Source: Opitutaceae bacterium
GTDB taxonomy: Bacteria > Verrucomicrobiota > Verrucomicrobiia > Opitutales > Opitutaceae
Assembly: GCA_027485815.1 (NCBI GenBank)
Contig: JAIXQE010000207.1
Coordinates: 1-64,000 of the forward strand
DNA: 64,000 bases
Direction: 5' to 3'
Both the position numbers and the translations under genes were made by a program. Positions 9,801 to 18,593 of this stretch are shown here, one piece after another. A model generated the notes under the pieces. It did no database searches, was not told the DNA's origin, and saw only the letters and a list, made by a program, of their open reading frames with translations. The first letter of the stretch is position 1. Each line of letters opens with the position of its first letter.

Positions 9801-9927
9801 CGGGGTGGTGAACCTGCTCGATCGCGACCCGCCCCTGACGTCCGGCGCCCTCGGCTACTCCCCGTCCGTCCACGGCACCCTATTCCCGGGCCGTACCTGG
9901 ACGCTGGAGCTGTCCCGCCGCTTCTGA
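6829..9927 (+). CDS. TonB-dependent outer-membrane receptor
   Basis: An outer-membrane beta-barrel for energised uptake of a large ligand such as a siderophore or oligosaccharide. The 1,032-residue protein has a signal peptide ([15 protein letters not shown]..., cleaved near 24). A short linker leads to [15 protein letters not shown], the TonB-box-like start typical of Opitutaceae receptors. The plug domain (about 45-175) contains [19 protein letters not shown] and [29 protein letters not shown]. The barrel follows and ends in an aromatic residue (LELSRRF). I chose the ATG at 6829 because the signal peptide begins there; the track ORF extends about 32 codons upstream. No dedicated lipoprotein or enzyme gene adjoins it, so the substrate is open. 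Energy would come through ExbB/ExbD, encoded at 35.4-36.4 kb. Confidence 0.92.
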   Translation: [1032 protein letters not shown]

Positions 9928-10030
9928 GGCGGAGCGACCGGGCGGCCGGCGATGAAGCCCGCCGGCGGGAGCGAGAACCCACCCCGGGCCTCCCGCTCCT
10001 GCCGGGCGCCCGGCGCGACCCTCGTCCGCC

Positions 10031-11623
10031 TCAGCCGAGAATCAGGTTACGTCCCGTCATCTCCGGCGGCTGGGGCAGGCCGAGCAGTGCGAGCACCGTG
10101 GGGGCGATGTCGGCCAAGCGTCCGCCCTCGAGCAGGCGCGTCCGGCCGGCGGCAAACTCGTCGCCGACCACGAACGCCTCGACCAGGTTGAGCGTGTGCG
10201 CGGTGTGCGGGCCCGCGACGGACGGATCCCACATCTGCTCCGCATTGCCGTGGTCGGCGACCACCAGCGCCTTGCCTCCGCGCGTCGCGAGCGCGGCGAG
10301 GAGTTCGCCCACCCCCGCATCCGTCGCCTCGACCGCGCGGATCGTCGCCGGCAGCGAGCCGGTATGGCCGACCATATCCGGGTTGGCGTAGTTGACCACG
10401 ATCAGCCCGTGGCGTCCTCCGAGGATCGCCTCGCGGGCGAGCCGGGTGACCTCCGCCGCGGCCATCTCCGGCTGCAGGTCGTAGGTGGCGACCTTGGGAC
10501 TGGCGGGACAGGCGCGCTCCTCCCCGGGGAACGGCTCGCCCCGGTAGTTGTTGAAGAAGAAGGTCACGTGCGGGTTCTTCTCCGTCTCCGCGCAGCGGAA
10601 CTGCGCGATGCCCGCGCGGCTGACAACCTCGCCCAAAATGTTCCGCAGCGCGGGGGGCTTGCCCGAGATGACCTGCACCGGCAGGCCCTTCTCGTACTCG
10701 GTCATCGTCGCGAAATGCAGGTCCAGGAGCGGTCCGCGGTCAAAGGCCGAGAAGTCCGGCTGCACGAACGCGCGCGTGATCTCGCGCGGACGGTCGCCGC
10801 GGTAATTGTAAAACACGACCGCGTCGCCGTCCCGGATGAAGCCGCGCGGGGCGCCGTCCGCCCCGAGGATCGCCGTCGCCGGCACGAACTCGTCGCCCTT
10901 CTGGGTCTCGCTGAGCGGGGCGTCGTAGTACGCCTGCACCGCGGCCTCCGCGCTGGAGGCCGTGGCGCGCACCGCGCGGCCCGTCAAGACCTCGTAGGCT
11001 TGCCGCACCCGCTCCCAGCGATGGTCGCGGTCCAACGCCCAGAACCGCCCGCATACGGTCGCGATGGCGCCGATGCCCAGCTCCCGGCACTTCGCCTCCA
11101 CCTGCCGGACGTAGCCAAGGCCGCTCATCGGGGGCGTGTCCCGCCCGTCGGTGAACGCGTGGATCAGGACCTGCTCCGGCCGCAGCCCGTCGGCCTTGGC
11201 TTGGCGCAGGATCCCGTAGAGGTGTTCCAGCATCCCGTGCACGCCGGCGTCGCTGACGATCCCCATCAGGTGCAGCCGCGCGGTGGCGCTGCCCCGGACC
11301 CGCGCGATCGCCCCGCGCCAGGCGGCGTGCCCGGCCAGCAGGCCGTCTTCAAACAGCTTGTTCAACCGCACCAGCTCCTGGTCGACGATCCGGCCCGCGC
11401 CGATGTTCTCGTGGCCGACCTCGCTGTTGCCCATCACGCCATCCGGCAGGCCGACGTCCCGCCCCGAGGCACGCAGGAGCGTGTGGGGGTAGCGCGACCG
11501 CAGCTGGTCATCGCAGGGCTTGCGCGCGAGCGCCACGGCGTTGGTGGTATCCTGCGCGCGGTCGGGATTGCGGCCCCAGCCATCACGGATGACCAGCAGG
11601 ACGGGAGGACGGGAGGAACTCAT
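10031..11623 (-). CDS. gpmI: 2,3-bisphosphoglycerate-independent phosphoglycerate mutase
   Basis: A cytoplasmic glycolytic enzyme interconverting 3- and 2-phosphoglycerate through a phosphoserine intermediate with two Mn ions. The 530-residue length is slightly above the usual 510. The phosphatase-like half shows IRDGWGRN near residue 12 and the catalytic Ser67 in VMGNSEVGHENIGAGR. Later metal and substrate motifs are DGRDTPP, YNYRGDRPREITRAF, NYANPDMVGHTG, and VVADHGNAEQM in the C-terminal part. The start ATG at 11623 is followed by MSSSRPPVLLVIRDGWG, as in homologues. It is convergent with the TonB receptor (103-base gap with only weak inverted repeats) and divergent from hemH. A TTGACC with a 16-base spacer lies just upstream. 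Confidence 0.95.
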   Translation of the reverse strand: MSSSRPPVLLVIRDGWGRNPDRAQDTTNAVALARKPCDDQLRSRYPHTLLRASGRDVGLPDGVMGNSEVGHENIGAGRIVDQELVRLNKLFEDGLLAGHAAWRGAIARVRGSATARLHLMGIVSDAGVHGMLEHLYGILRQAKADGLRPEQVLIHAFTDGRDTPPMSGLGYVRQVEAKCRELGIGAIATVCGRFWALDRDHRWERVRQAYEVLTGRAVRATASSAEAAVQAYYDAPLSETQKGDEFVPATAILGADGAPRGFIRDGDAVVFYNYRGDRPREITRAFVQPDFSAFDRGPLLDLHFATMTEYEKGLPVQVISGKPPALRNILGEVVSRAGIAQFRCAETEKNPHVTFFFNNYRGEPFPGEERACPASPKVATYDLQPEMAAAEVTRLAREAILGGRHGLIVVNYANPDMVGHTGSLPATIRAVEATDAGVGELLAALATRGGKALVVADHGNAEQMWDPSVAGPHTAHTLNLVEAFVVGDEFAAGRTRLLEGGRLADIAPTVLALLGLPQPPEMTGRNLILG

Positions 11624-11638
11624 GGGAATGCAGCGGGG

Positions 11639-11666
11639 ACCGTGGCGCGGGCGCGGCGGCGGTCAA
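11639..11666 (-). promoter_or_regulatory. putative promoter of gpmI
   Basis: Minus-strand TTGACC (11661-11666), then 16 bases, then CACGGT (11639-11644), 15 bases upstream of the gpmI ATG. The layout is nearly identical to the tig promoter (TTGACC-N16-TACGGT). The sequence between and around is too GC-rich to offer a better alternative in the 106-base gpmI-hemH gap. Confidence 0.35.
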
Positions 11667-11729
11667 AGGCAATTCTCCATCGCCGCCTTGCGCCGAGGGG
11701 ACGTCCCCGTTTGCCTCCCCGCCACCGCA

Positions 11730-12764
11730 ATGTCCAAACGCGCCGTCCTGCTGGTCAACCTTGGTTCCCCCGAATCCACGTCCGTGCCGGACGTCCGCCG
11801 CTACCTGCGCGAGTTCCTGGGGGACGAGCGGGTGCTCGACGTCCCGGCGCCGCTCCGCTGGCTCCTGCTGGAGGGCATCATCCTGCGGACGCGGCCGAAG
11901 AAGTCGGCCCACGCCTACGAGGAGATCTGGACCCCGGAGGGCTCGCCGCTGATCCTCACCTCGCGCAAGGTGCAGGAAAAGCTGAAAGGGGAGCTCGGGG
12001 CGGACACCCCGGTGTACCTCGCGATGCGCTACGGCCGGCCCGCCATCGGGGACGTCATCGCCCAGATGGCGGCGGACGGGGTGACGGAGGTGCTGCTTTT
12101 CCCGCAATACCCGCATTACGCGATGTCGTCGTGGGAGACGGTCGTGGTGAAGGTGTACGCGGAGGCTGCGCGGCGGGCCCCCGGGATGCGCGTCGCGTGC
12201 GTGCAGCCGTTTTACCAGGACGCGGACTACATCGAGGCGCTCCACACCGTCTCGGCCCCTTACCTCGCGCAGCCGCACGATTTCGTGCTGTTCAGCTACC
12301 ACGGCATCCCGGTGCGCCACCTGCGCAAGGGCGACTCGTCGAAGGCGCATTGCACGAAGGTGCCCGACTGCTGCGCCACCTGCTCGCCGCTGCACGCCAC
12401 CTGCTACAAGGCGCAGTGCCTCGCCACCACCCGGGCCCTAGTCGCCCGGGCGAAGATCGCGCCGGAACGGCACAGTGTCTCCTTCCAATCGCGACTGGCC
12501 GGGGAGCCTTGGCTCTCGCCGTTCACCGACCACGAGCTCGAGCGGCTCCCGAAGGAAGGCCGGAAGCGGCTGCTCATCTTGTGCCCGGCGTTCGTCGCGG
12601 ACTGCCTCGAGACGATCGAGGAGATCAGCGGCGAGGGGAAGGAGACCTTCCTCGAGGCGGGCGGTGAGTCCTTCACCCAGATTCCCTGCCTGAACGATCA
12701 CCCCGCCTACATCGGGTTCCTCGCCGGCCGCGTGCGCCGCTGGCTCGCGGACGGCACGGTTTAG
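11730..12764 (+). CDS. hemH: ferrochelatase, possibly with an Fe-S cluster
   Basis: Inserts ferrous iron into a porphyrin in the last step of heme synthesis; soluble or membrane-associated in the cytoplasm. The 344-residue protein opens with AVLLVNLGSPESTSVPDV and has MRYGRPAIGDVI, LFPQYPHYAMSS and the catalytic-His motif FSYHGIPVRHLRKGD. The Glu-containing CPAFVADCLETIEEI lies near the C-terminus. Between about 207 and 231 there is a cysteine-rich insertion (HCTKVPDCCATCSPLHATC, then YKAQC). Internal cysteine clusters of this sort bind a [2Fe-2S] centre in one known bacterial ferrochelatase class; whether this one does is inference. The start ATG is at 11730 (MSKRAVLLVNLG). A hybrid kinase gene follows eight bases after the stop. 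The other hem genes in the window (hemC, hemD) are 27 kb away. Confidence 0.95.
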   Translation: MSKRAVLLVNLGSPESTSVPDVRRYLREFLGDERVLDVPAPLRWLLLEGIILRTRPKKSAHAYEEIWTPEGSPLILTSRKVQEKLKGELGADTPVYLAMRYGRPAIGDVIAQMAADGVTEVLLFPQYPHYAMSSWETVVVKVYAEAARRAPGMRVACVQPFYQDADYIEALHTVSAPYLAQPHDFVLFSYHGIPVRHLRKGDSSKAHCTKVPDCCATCSPLHATCYKAQCLATTRALVARAKIAPERHSVSFQSRLAGEPWLSPFTDHELERLPKEGRKRLLILCPAFVADCLETIEEISGEGKETFLEAGGESFTQIPCLNDHPAYIGFLAGRVRRWLADGTV

Positions 12765-12772
12765 GTTCCGCC

Positions 12773-15400
12773 GTGGTTCCGTCCCCCGCCTCCGCCGCCC
12801 CCGCCGCGCTGCTGCTCGCGGCCGACGGGCGCATCCTCTCCGCCGCGGGTGGGGCCGCCGCGCGGTGGCCGGACCGGCCGCTGGTCGGCCGCCCGGTCGC
12901 GGAGCTGTTCCGGTTTGAGCTGGAGGCCGATGACCCCGCCTTTCTTGCCGCACAATGGGAGGCGCTGGAGGCCGCGGCGCAGGCCGGGGCCGTGCGGCTC
13001 GCCACGCGGGGCGGGGAAGGCTCCGGTGGGGAAGTCGACCTCACCCTCGCGCCCGGACCCGCCCCCGGGACGTGGCTCGCCCTGCTCCTGCCGGCCGGCG
13101 CTCCGCCGGATTCCGCCCCGTCCGCGACCCCCTCGCCGGTCCACGGGGCCGCGGCGGCGGCGCCCTTCGCGGCGGCTCCCGAACTGGGTTTCTTCGAGGT
13201 GGATCCCCGCCGGGGAGAGGTGCGGTTCTCCGCCGGATGGAAGGCGATGCTCGGCTACGGCCCCGCGGAGCTGGCGGACTCCCTGGAAACCTGGCGCAGC
13301 CTCCTGCATCCGGACGACAGCGGCGCGGCCCCGGACGCGGCGCCCGGCTCGACCGGCCCCGGCACCCGGGCCTCGATCGCGGAGTATCGCCTGCGCCACC
13401 GCGATGGCAGTTGGCGCTGGGTTCAGGGCATCACCGTCCGCCAGTCGGGCGGGGACGGGGTCGTGGAGCGCATCGTCGGCCTGCACGTCGATCTGGCGGA
13501 GCGCAAGGAGCTCGAGGAGTCCCTGCTCGCCGCGGAGGAACGGCTGGGGGCCTTGGCCGAGGCCGAGGACGTGGCGTTGTTTGATTTTGCCGCGGAGGGC
13601 GGCGCCGCGTGGGTGTCCCGCGGCTGGCATCGGCTGCTCGGGCGCGAGGAACCCGCGGGGGCGCTCGCCGCGGCGGCCTTCGCGGCGGACCTGCCCGCCG
13701 GGGCGGAGGAGGAGGGTCCGGGCCGCTGGCTGGACGCCCTGCCCGGCCACGCGCCCGGTTTCCTAGTGGCGGGGGAACTCCGGTCCGCGGGCGGAACTCC
13801 CGTCCCGGTGTGGCTGGGCGGCACGCGCCGCCGCCACCGCCGCGGCGGCCTGCGGCGGGCCACCGGCTTCGCGATGGCGCGCACGGAGGCGGCGCCGGCC
13901 GCCGCGGGACGGACGGAGGAGGCGATCGAGGCGGTGAGCGAGGGCGTGCTGGTGCTGGACGCGCGGGAGCGGGTGGAACGCGCCAACCGCCGCGCCGCCC
14001 AGCTGCTCGGATCGACGCCGGAGGCCTTGGCCGGCCGCACCGCGGCGGACATTTTCCCCCTCGTGCGCCGCCACGACGGGGGACGCGTTCCCGCTCCCTT
14101 CGCCGCGTTCCTGCTCGGGGATCGGCCGCCCCCCCTGGTCGCGACGGATGCCCTCCAGCGGGACGGCGCCGAGCCGCTGCCCATCGTCTGGCGGGCGGAG
14201 CCCCGCCGCAACGAGGCGGGCCGCGTCAACGGCCTGATCCTCGTCTTCCGCAATCCCGATGAGATGCGCCTGACGCCCGAGGAGCTGGTGCGGGCGAACC
14301 GGTTCGAAGCCCTCGGCCTGCTCGCCGGCGGGATCGCGCACGACTTCAACAATCTCCTGACGACCATTTTGGGCGCGGTCTCCCTCGCCAAGGACCAGCG
14401 GGATCCCTCCGCGCTGGCGGACGCGGAGCGCGCCTGCCTCGTGGCGAAGGGGCTTACGCGCCAGCTTCTCACGACCGCCAAGGGGGGATCCGGGGAGAAG
14501 TCCACCTTTGTGGCGCGCGAGCTCCTTGCGGACGCGGTCCGCATCGCGGCCGCGGCCTCGCCCGCGACCGTCACCGTCGAAGTGGCCGAGGGCACGCCTG
14601 ACCTGCACGGGGAACGGCCGCGCCTGCTGCAGGTGTTCCAGAACCTGATCGTGAACGCGCTCCAGGCGATGCCCCCCGCCCCGCACCGGCCGCAGGTGCA
14701 GCTGCGCGGCACCAAGGTCACCCTCGCCGAGGGCCAGATCGACGGCCTGGCGGCCGGGGAATGGGTCGAGCTCGAGGTCCGCGACAACGGCTCCGGCATC
14801 CCTCCGCACGTGGCCGCGCGGATCTTCGACGCGTTCTTCACCACCAAGAAGCACGGCACCGGGCTCGGCCTCGCCACCGTCCTCTCCATCGTGCGGCAAC
14901 ACGGCGGCCAGGTCGCCCTCGCGACCGAACCCGGCGTCGGCTCCGCCTTCACCGTCTATCTGCCGCCGGCACCGGCCCCGGCGCCGGCCCCGGTGCGCCC
15001 CGCCCCGACGTACCGCTTCGGCACCGGCCGGATCCTGCTGCTCGATGACGATCCGGCGGTCGCGGCGCTGACAGTCTCGATGCTCCAGAGCCTAGATTAC
15101 AAGGTGGACCACGCGCGGACCGGCGAGGAGGCGCTCACGCTTTATCAACGTTACCTGAGCCTCGGGCGCCCGCACGACGCCGCCCTCCTCGACCTCACCA
15201 TCGTGGGCGGGATGGGCGGCGAGGAGTGCCTCGAACAGCTGCGCCGGATCGACCCGGACGTGCGTGCGATCATCGCGAGCGGGTACGACGACGACGACCT
15301 CGCGCGACGCTTCCTTGAGGCCGGCGCCTGCGGCTACCTCGCCAAGCCCTACCGCACGGTGGAACTGGGCAAGATGCTCCGTTCCGTGCTCGGGCAGTAG
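12773..15400 (+). CDS. PAS-containing hybrid sensor histidine kinase/response regulator
   Basis: A soluble (no membrane segment) two-component sensor of 875 residues. Order of domains: an N-terminal PAS-like part (about 8-100), a clear PAS-PAC (about 135-245, ending VGLHVDLAERKELEESL), a weaker PAS (250-360), another PAS (380-500), and a HisKA dimerisation region with phosphoacceptor His523 in GGIAHDFNNLL. An HATPase domain follows, with FQNLIVNALQAM (N box), VRDNGSGIPPHVAARIF and KKHGTGLGLATV. A C-terminal receiver domain (about 755-875) has acidic LLDDDP and predicted phosphorylation site Asp807 (LLDLTIVGG). The start is a GTG eight bases after hemH, so the two may be co-transcribed. The long Ala/Pro-rich linkers are low complexity. 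No output domain is present, so a partner regulator must be elsewhere. The signal is unknown. Confidence 0.87.
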   Translation: MVPSPASAAPAALLLAADGRILSAAGGAAARWPDRPLVGRPVAELFRFELEADDPAFLAAQWEALEAAAQAGAVRLATRGGEGSGGEVDLTLAPGPAPGTWLALLLPAGAPPDSAPSATPSPVHGAAAAAPFAAAPELGFFEVDPRRGEVRFSAGWKAMLGYGPAELADSLETWRSLLHPDDSGAAPDAAPGSTGPGTRASIAEYRLRHRDGSWRWVQGITVRQSGGDGVVERIVGLHVDLAERKELEESLLAAEERLGALAEAEDVALFDFAAEGGAAWVSRGWHRLLGREEPAGALAAAAFAADLPAGAEEEGPGRWLDALPGHAPGFLVAGELRSAGGTPVPVWLGGTRRRHRRGGLRRATGFAMARTEAAPAAAGRTEEAIEAVSEGVLVLDARERVERANRRAAQLLGSTPEALAGRTAADIFPLVRRHDGGRVPAPFAAFLLGDRPPPLVATDALQRDGAEPLPIVWRAEPRRNEAGRVNGLILVFRNPDEMRLTPEELVRANRFEALGLLAGGIAHDFNNLLTTILGAVSLAKDQRDPSALADAERACLVAKGLTRQLLTTAKGGSGEKSTFVARELLADAVRIAAAASPATVTVEVAEGTPDLHGERPRLLQVFQNLIVNALQAMPPAPHRPQVQLRGTKVTLAEGQIDGLAAGEWVELEVRDNGSGIPPHVAARIFDAFFTTKKHGTGLGLATVLSIVRQHGGQVALATEPGVGSAFTVYLPPAPAPAPAPVRPAPTYRFGTGRILLLDDDPAVAALTVSMLQSLDYKVDHARTGEEALTLYQRYLSLGRPHDAALLDLTIVGGMGGEECLEQLRRIDPDVRAIIASGYDDDDLARRFLEAGACGYLAKPYRTVELGKMLRSVLGQ

Positions 15401-15404
15401 CGGT

Positions 15405-16016
15405 TCAGCCGCGCCAGGTGAACGCGTGGCACAGGGCCACGCCGGCCGCATCGGCCTCGTCGAAGGCCAGCGCGCGCCCGTGGCCGAGGATGGCCATCAC
15501 CGTGCGCGCCATCTGCTCCTTGCTCGCGCGCCCGGCGCCCACGACCGCCTGCTTCACCCGCAGCGGGGCGTACTCGAACACCGGGAGATCCCGGATCGCG
15601 GCCGCGGCAATCGCGGCGCCCCGGGCCGCGCCGAGGATCTGCGCGGTCTGGAAGTTCTGCACGTAGATCGTCTGCTCGAGCGCCACATGTCGCACCCCGG
15701 CACCCTCGAGAAACTCGCTCACGTGGCGATGGATCTCCCCCAGCGCAAAGGCGAACGGCTGGCGGGCGGGAACGGTCACGGTGCGGCAGCGCAGCAGCAG
15801 CGGTGGCCGGCCGGGGGCGAGTTCCAACAGCGCGAGCCCGGTGCCGCGCAGTGACGGATCGACGCCCAGGATCCGCCCCGCGAACGACTGGCGCGCCGGC
15901 ACGACGGTGCCCGCGGTTCCCGCCGCCGCGAGCAAGGCCCCCGGACCCCGCGGGGCCGGCAGCGGGCGGCCGGCAAGCTTGGCCGCCCAAAGTTGACGCG
16001 CATTCATCCGGGGCAT
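15405..16016 (-). CDS. ruvC: crossover junction endodeoxyribonuclease RuvC
   Basis: Resolves Holliday junctions during recombinational repair as a dimer in the cytoplasm. The RNase-H-like core starts at about residue 50 with [19 protein letters not shown] (first catalytic Asp). It continues with [20 protein letters not shown] (Glu), [16 protein letters not shown] and the acidic pair in [13 protein letters not shown]. The core fits the family length of about 155. The first 48 or so residues ([16 protein letters not shown]...) are an additional Ala/Pro-rich extension not found in standard RuvC. I placed the start at the ATG 16016; a second ATG at 16007 is equally possible, and the track ORF runs further up without a plausible start. 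Its stop lies four bases from the stop of the hybrid kinase. ruvA and ruvB are not in the window. Confidence 0.85.
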   Translation of the reverse strand: MPRMNARQLWAAKLAGRPLPAPRGPGALLAAAGTAGTVVPARQSFAGRILGVDPSLRGTGLALLELAPGRPPLLLRCRTVTVPARQPFAFALGEIHRHVSEFLEGAGVRHVALEQTIYVQNFQTAQILGAARGAAIAAAAIRDLPVFEYAPLRVKQAVVGAGRASKEQMARTVMAILGHGRALAFDEADAAGVALCHAFTWRG

Positions 16017-16048
16017 CGGCGGAAGGGGGTGGATCCGGGACGGGCCAT

Positions 16049-16780
16049 TCAGAACAGGAGCCGGGCGGCCGCGAGGACGCTGAGGGCCAGGGCGACGTTC
16101 TCGAAGGCGCGCTGATCGATCCGGGCGACCACGGCCCGCCCGCCCCAAGCCCCGGCCAGCACCGCGGGTGCGAGGATCAGGTTCAGCCGGAGGCTCTCCG
16201 GGGTGATCAGCCCGAGCCCCCCCATGAACGGCACCTTGAACAGGTTCAGCACGAGAAAGAAGACGGCGGCGGTGCCAACGAAGTCGAGTTTCGGCAGCCG
16301 CATCGCGAGGAAATAGATGGCCATCAGGGGGCCCGCGGCATTGGCCACCAGCGTCGTGATGCCGGCCAGCACCCCCACGCCCGGGGCGAACCAGGCCCCG
16401 AAGGCGTCCTTGCCCGGCTCGCGCCTCCGCCGGCCTAGGTGCAGCGCCACCATCCCCAGCACGATCCCGCCGACGAGCCGGCGCGCCTCGAGGTCGCTCA
16501 GGCGCTCGAGCAGGAAATACCCCGCCAGCACGCCCAGCGCCGTCCACGGGAACAGCCGGCCGAGGTGCCCCCAGTCCGCGTGCCGGCGGTAGAGCGCGGC
16601 GCCAACCAGATCCCCGAGGCAAAGCAGCGGGAGGAGGGCCCCCGAGGCCGCCTTCGCCGGGAGGATTTGCGTGAACAGCACCGCCGCGAGCAGGCCGAGG
16701 CCCCCGATGCCCGCCTTCGCGACGCCGACGATCAGCGCGGCCGCGACCGCCATCAGCCAGTCCGCCCAGTCAAGGTTCAC
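16049..16780 (-). CDS. TSUP (TauE/SafE) family membrane transporter
   Basis: A 243-residue polytopic inner-membrane protein of the TSUP family, whose studied members move sulfite, sulfoacetate or other organosulfur anions. About seven or eight hydrophobic segments are visible. The family-like repeated start motifs are [20 protein letters not shown] near the N-terminus and [24 protein letters not shown] in the second half. Its length is normal. The start codon is GTG at 16780, overlapping the recF stop as GTGA, so translation is probably coupled to recF, an unexpected partner. Its substrate cannot be inferred from the neighbours. The nearby sulfatase genes are 9 kb away and give no direct link. 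Confidence 0.87.
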   Translation of the reverse strand: MNLDWADWLMAVAAALIVGVAKAGIGGLGLLAAVLFTQILPAKAASGALLPLLCLGDLVGAALYRRHADWGHLGRLFPWTALGVLAGYFLLERLSDLEARRLVGGIVLGMVALHLGRRRREPGKDAFGAWFAPGVGVLAGITTLVANAAGPLMAIYFLAMRLPKLDFVGTAAVFFLVLNLFKVPFMGGLGLITPESLRLNLILAPAVLAGAWGGRAVVARIDQRAFENVALALSVLAAARLLF

Positions 16781-17877
16781 CCGGAACCCTCCCCCGCGGT
16801 GAAGCTGCCTGCCGCGACCTGCAGTACCTGCCAGCGCACGCCGTCCCCGCCGGAACCGGAGCCGGGCAACTGCGTGCCCGTGGCGATCACCTGGCTGTCG
16901 GCGGGGAGCGCCAACCAGAACCGCCCGCGGCGAGCGGGATCCAGTTCGCCGAGCACATCGTCCGCGAGGATGATGGGGGCCACTCCGCTGCGTTCCCGGA
17001 ACCAGGCCGCCTGCGCGAGCCGGAGGGCGAGTACCGCCGAGCGCTGCTGGCCCTCCGAAGCGAAATCCCGCGCGGCGCCGCCACCGATCCTCAGCTCGAG
17101 GTCGTCCCGGTGCGGTCCCGTGAGGGTCGCGCGAAAGGCCAGGTCGCGCGTCCGCCCGTCGGCCAGCCGGCGCCGCCAGCCCGCGGGGTCGGTCTCCGCC
17201 CAGTCCGGGAGATAGAGCAACTCGGCCGCCTCCGCCCCGCCGCCCAGCCGCCCGTAGGCCGCACCGCAGGGAACCGCGAGGGCCGCCACCCCGGCGGAGC
17301 GGCGCCGCACCAGGTCCGCCGCCGCCGGGGCCAGCGCCGCCTCGAAGGCCTCGAGCTCCGCCGGCGTGGCGCGGCCGGATTTCAGCAGGGCGTTGCGCGA
17401 GGCGACGGCCCGCACGTAGGCCTGCAGGGCGGCGAGATAGCCGGCGTCCATCGCGGCCAGGGTCAGGTCGAGCCAGCGCCGACGCAAAGCCGGGGCGCCC
17501 CGCAGCAACTGCAGGTCCTGCGCCGAAAACACCACGGTGGGGAAGCGCCCCAGGTAGTCCGCCAGCCGCGTGATCTTCTCCCCGTCACACTGGAGCTCGC
17601 GGCCCTCGGGGCGGAGCACGATCCGCACCTGCGTCTCCCCCTGCCGCTCGTGCTCGAGAGTGAAGCTCAGGCTGGCGGCGGGCTGTCCGCGGGCGACGAG
17701 GAGCCGGACGTCGCTGGTCCGGAAGGAGCGCAGCGCGGTGAGGAAGCCGACCGCCTCCAGCAGGTTGGTCTTTCCCTGGGCGTTGGGCCCGAGCAGGAAC
17801 GTCTGCCTCCCGGCGAACTCCACCGTGGCGTCCGCGACGTTGCGGAACTGACGGAGGGTGAGTTGGCGCAGGCGCAT
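16777..17877 (-). CDS. recF: DNA replication and repair protein RecF
   Basis: An SMC-like ATPase that loads RecA at single-strand gaps together with RecO and RecR. The 366-residue product has the usual size. Walker A is [16 protein letters not shown] after the start [17 protein letters not shown]. Family motifs follow: [23 protein letters not shown], the signature region [18 protein letters not shown], and Walker B with D-loop [18 protein letters not shown]. The ATG at 17877 was chosen because it begins the conserved N-terminus; the track ORF extends beyond into non-conserved sequence. It is not next to dnaA, dnaN or gyrB as in many bacteria. It overlaps the TSUP gene downstream by four bases and is divergent from the SIS isomerase gene (97-base gap). 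Confidence 0.94.
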   Translation of the reverse strand: MRLRQLTLRQFRNVADATVEFAGRQTFLLGPNAQGKTNLLEAVGFLTALRSFRTSDVRLLVARGQPAASLSFTLEHERQGETQVRIVLRPEGRELQCDGEKITRLADYLGRFPTVVFSAQDLQLLRGAPALRRRWLDLTLAAMDAGYLAALQAYVRAVASRNALLKSGRATPAELEAFEAALAPAAADLVRRRSAGVAALAVPCGAAYGRLGGGAEAAELLYLPDWAETDPAGWRRRLADGRTRDLAFRATLTGPHRDDLELRIGGGAARDFASEGQQRSAVLALRLAQAAWFRERSGVAPIILADDVLGELDPARRGRFWLALPADSQVIATGTQLPGSGSGGDGVRWQVLQVAAGSFTAGEGSG

Positions 17878-17974
17878 CGCTCCCCCCGATAGCCGAGCGG
17901 GAGCCAGGCCGGCAAGCCGCGCCTCCGCAAAACGAGCCTTTTCCCCGGGCCGGCAAAGGTTCAACCTCCGGCCC

Positions 17975-18538
17975 GTGATCCCCTTCTCGACCTCCCTCGC
18001 CACCACCCTGCGCACGTTCGAGGCCTTGGCGGCGCTCGAGCCCGTCATCACCCGCGCGGGCGACCTGATCCTCGAGACGCTCCGCGGCGGCGGCCGGCTC
18101 CTCGTCGCGGGCAACGGCGGCAGCGCGGCGGAGGCGGGGCACTTCGCGACCGAGCTCACGGGGCGGTACCAGCGCAACCGGCGGGCGCTCCCGGCGCTGG
18201 CGCTCTCTGCGGATGGCTCGCTGCTCACCTGCGTCGGGAACGATTTCGGCTTCGACCAGGTGTTCGCGCGGCAGGTGGCCGGCCTCGGCCGACCGGGCGA
18301 CCTGCTGATCGTGCTCAGCTCCAGCGGCAACTCCGCGAACCTGCTCGCGGCGCTGACGGAGGCGCGGCGCGGAGGGCTGCGGAGCCTCGCCCTCCTCGGC
18401 CGCGGTGGCGGCCGCGCGCGCGGGATCGCGGACTGCGAGTTGATCGTGCCGGGGGAGAGCGGCGCCGCCGCCCAGGAGGCCCACCTCTTCCTGATCCATC
18501 ATTTCTGCGAGCGCATCGACGCGGCGTTCCCGGAGTGA
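17975..18538 (+). CDS. gmhA: SIS-domain sugar isomerase, probably phosphoheptose isomerase
   Basis: GmhA converts sedoheptulose 7-phosphate to D-glycero-D-manno-heptose 7-phosphate for lipopolysaccharide core synthesis. The 187-residue product is a single SIS domain of GmhA-like size. Motifs seen: [24 protein letters not shown] near residue 45, [14 protein letters not shown], the sugar-phosphate-binding [17 protein letters not shown], and [15 protein letters not shown] at the C-terminus. All four match the GmhA/DiaA group. DiaA is an alternative, but the [15 protein letters not shown] segment favours GmhA. I used the GTG at 17975 (reading [13 protein letters not shown]); the track ORF starts earlier, within the recF promoter region. 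No other heptose genes are nearby. The symbol is the most likely one, not certain. Confidence 0.78.
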   Translation: MIPFSTSLATTLRTFEALAALEPVITRAGDLILETLRGGGRLLVAGNGGSAAEAGHFATELTGRYQRNRRALPALALSADGSLLTCVGNDFGFDQVFARQVAGLGRPGDLLIVLSSSGNSANLLAALTEARRGGLRSLALLGRGGGRARGIADCELIVPGESGAAAQEAHLFLIHHFCERIDAAFPE

Positions 18539-18593
18539 ACCGCGCCAGAAACCCCTTGCGCCGCGCGCGACGTCGCCTTGGCTCACGGCCCCA

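Noticed and set aside
6778-9873. 1,031-residue minus-strand ORF opposite the first TonB receptor
   Set aside because: Same GC-driven effect; no start context or motifs, and the receptor on the plus strand has complete plug and barrel signatures.
9928-10030. Inverted repeat GCGGGAG...CTCCCGC between the TonB receptor and gpmI as a terminator
   Set aside because: Seven-base stem with an 18-base loop and no T run; too common by chance at this GC content.
18556-18583. TTGCGC-N16-TTGGCT upstream of the cyclophilin gene as a promoter
   Set aside because: Only the -35 resembles consensus and it deviates in two positions; not strong enough to list as a feature.
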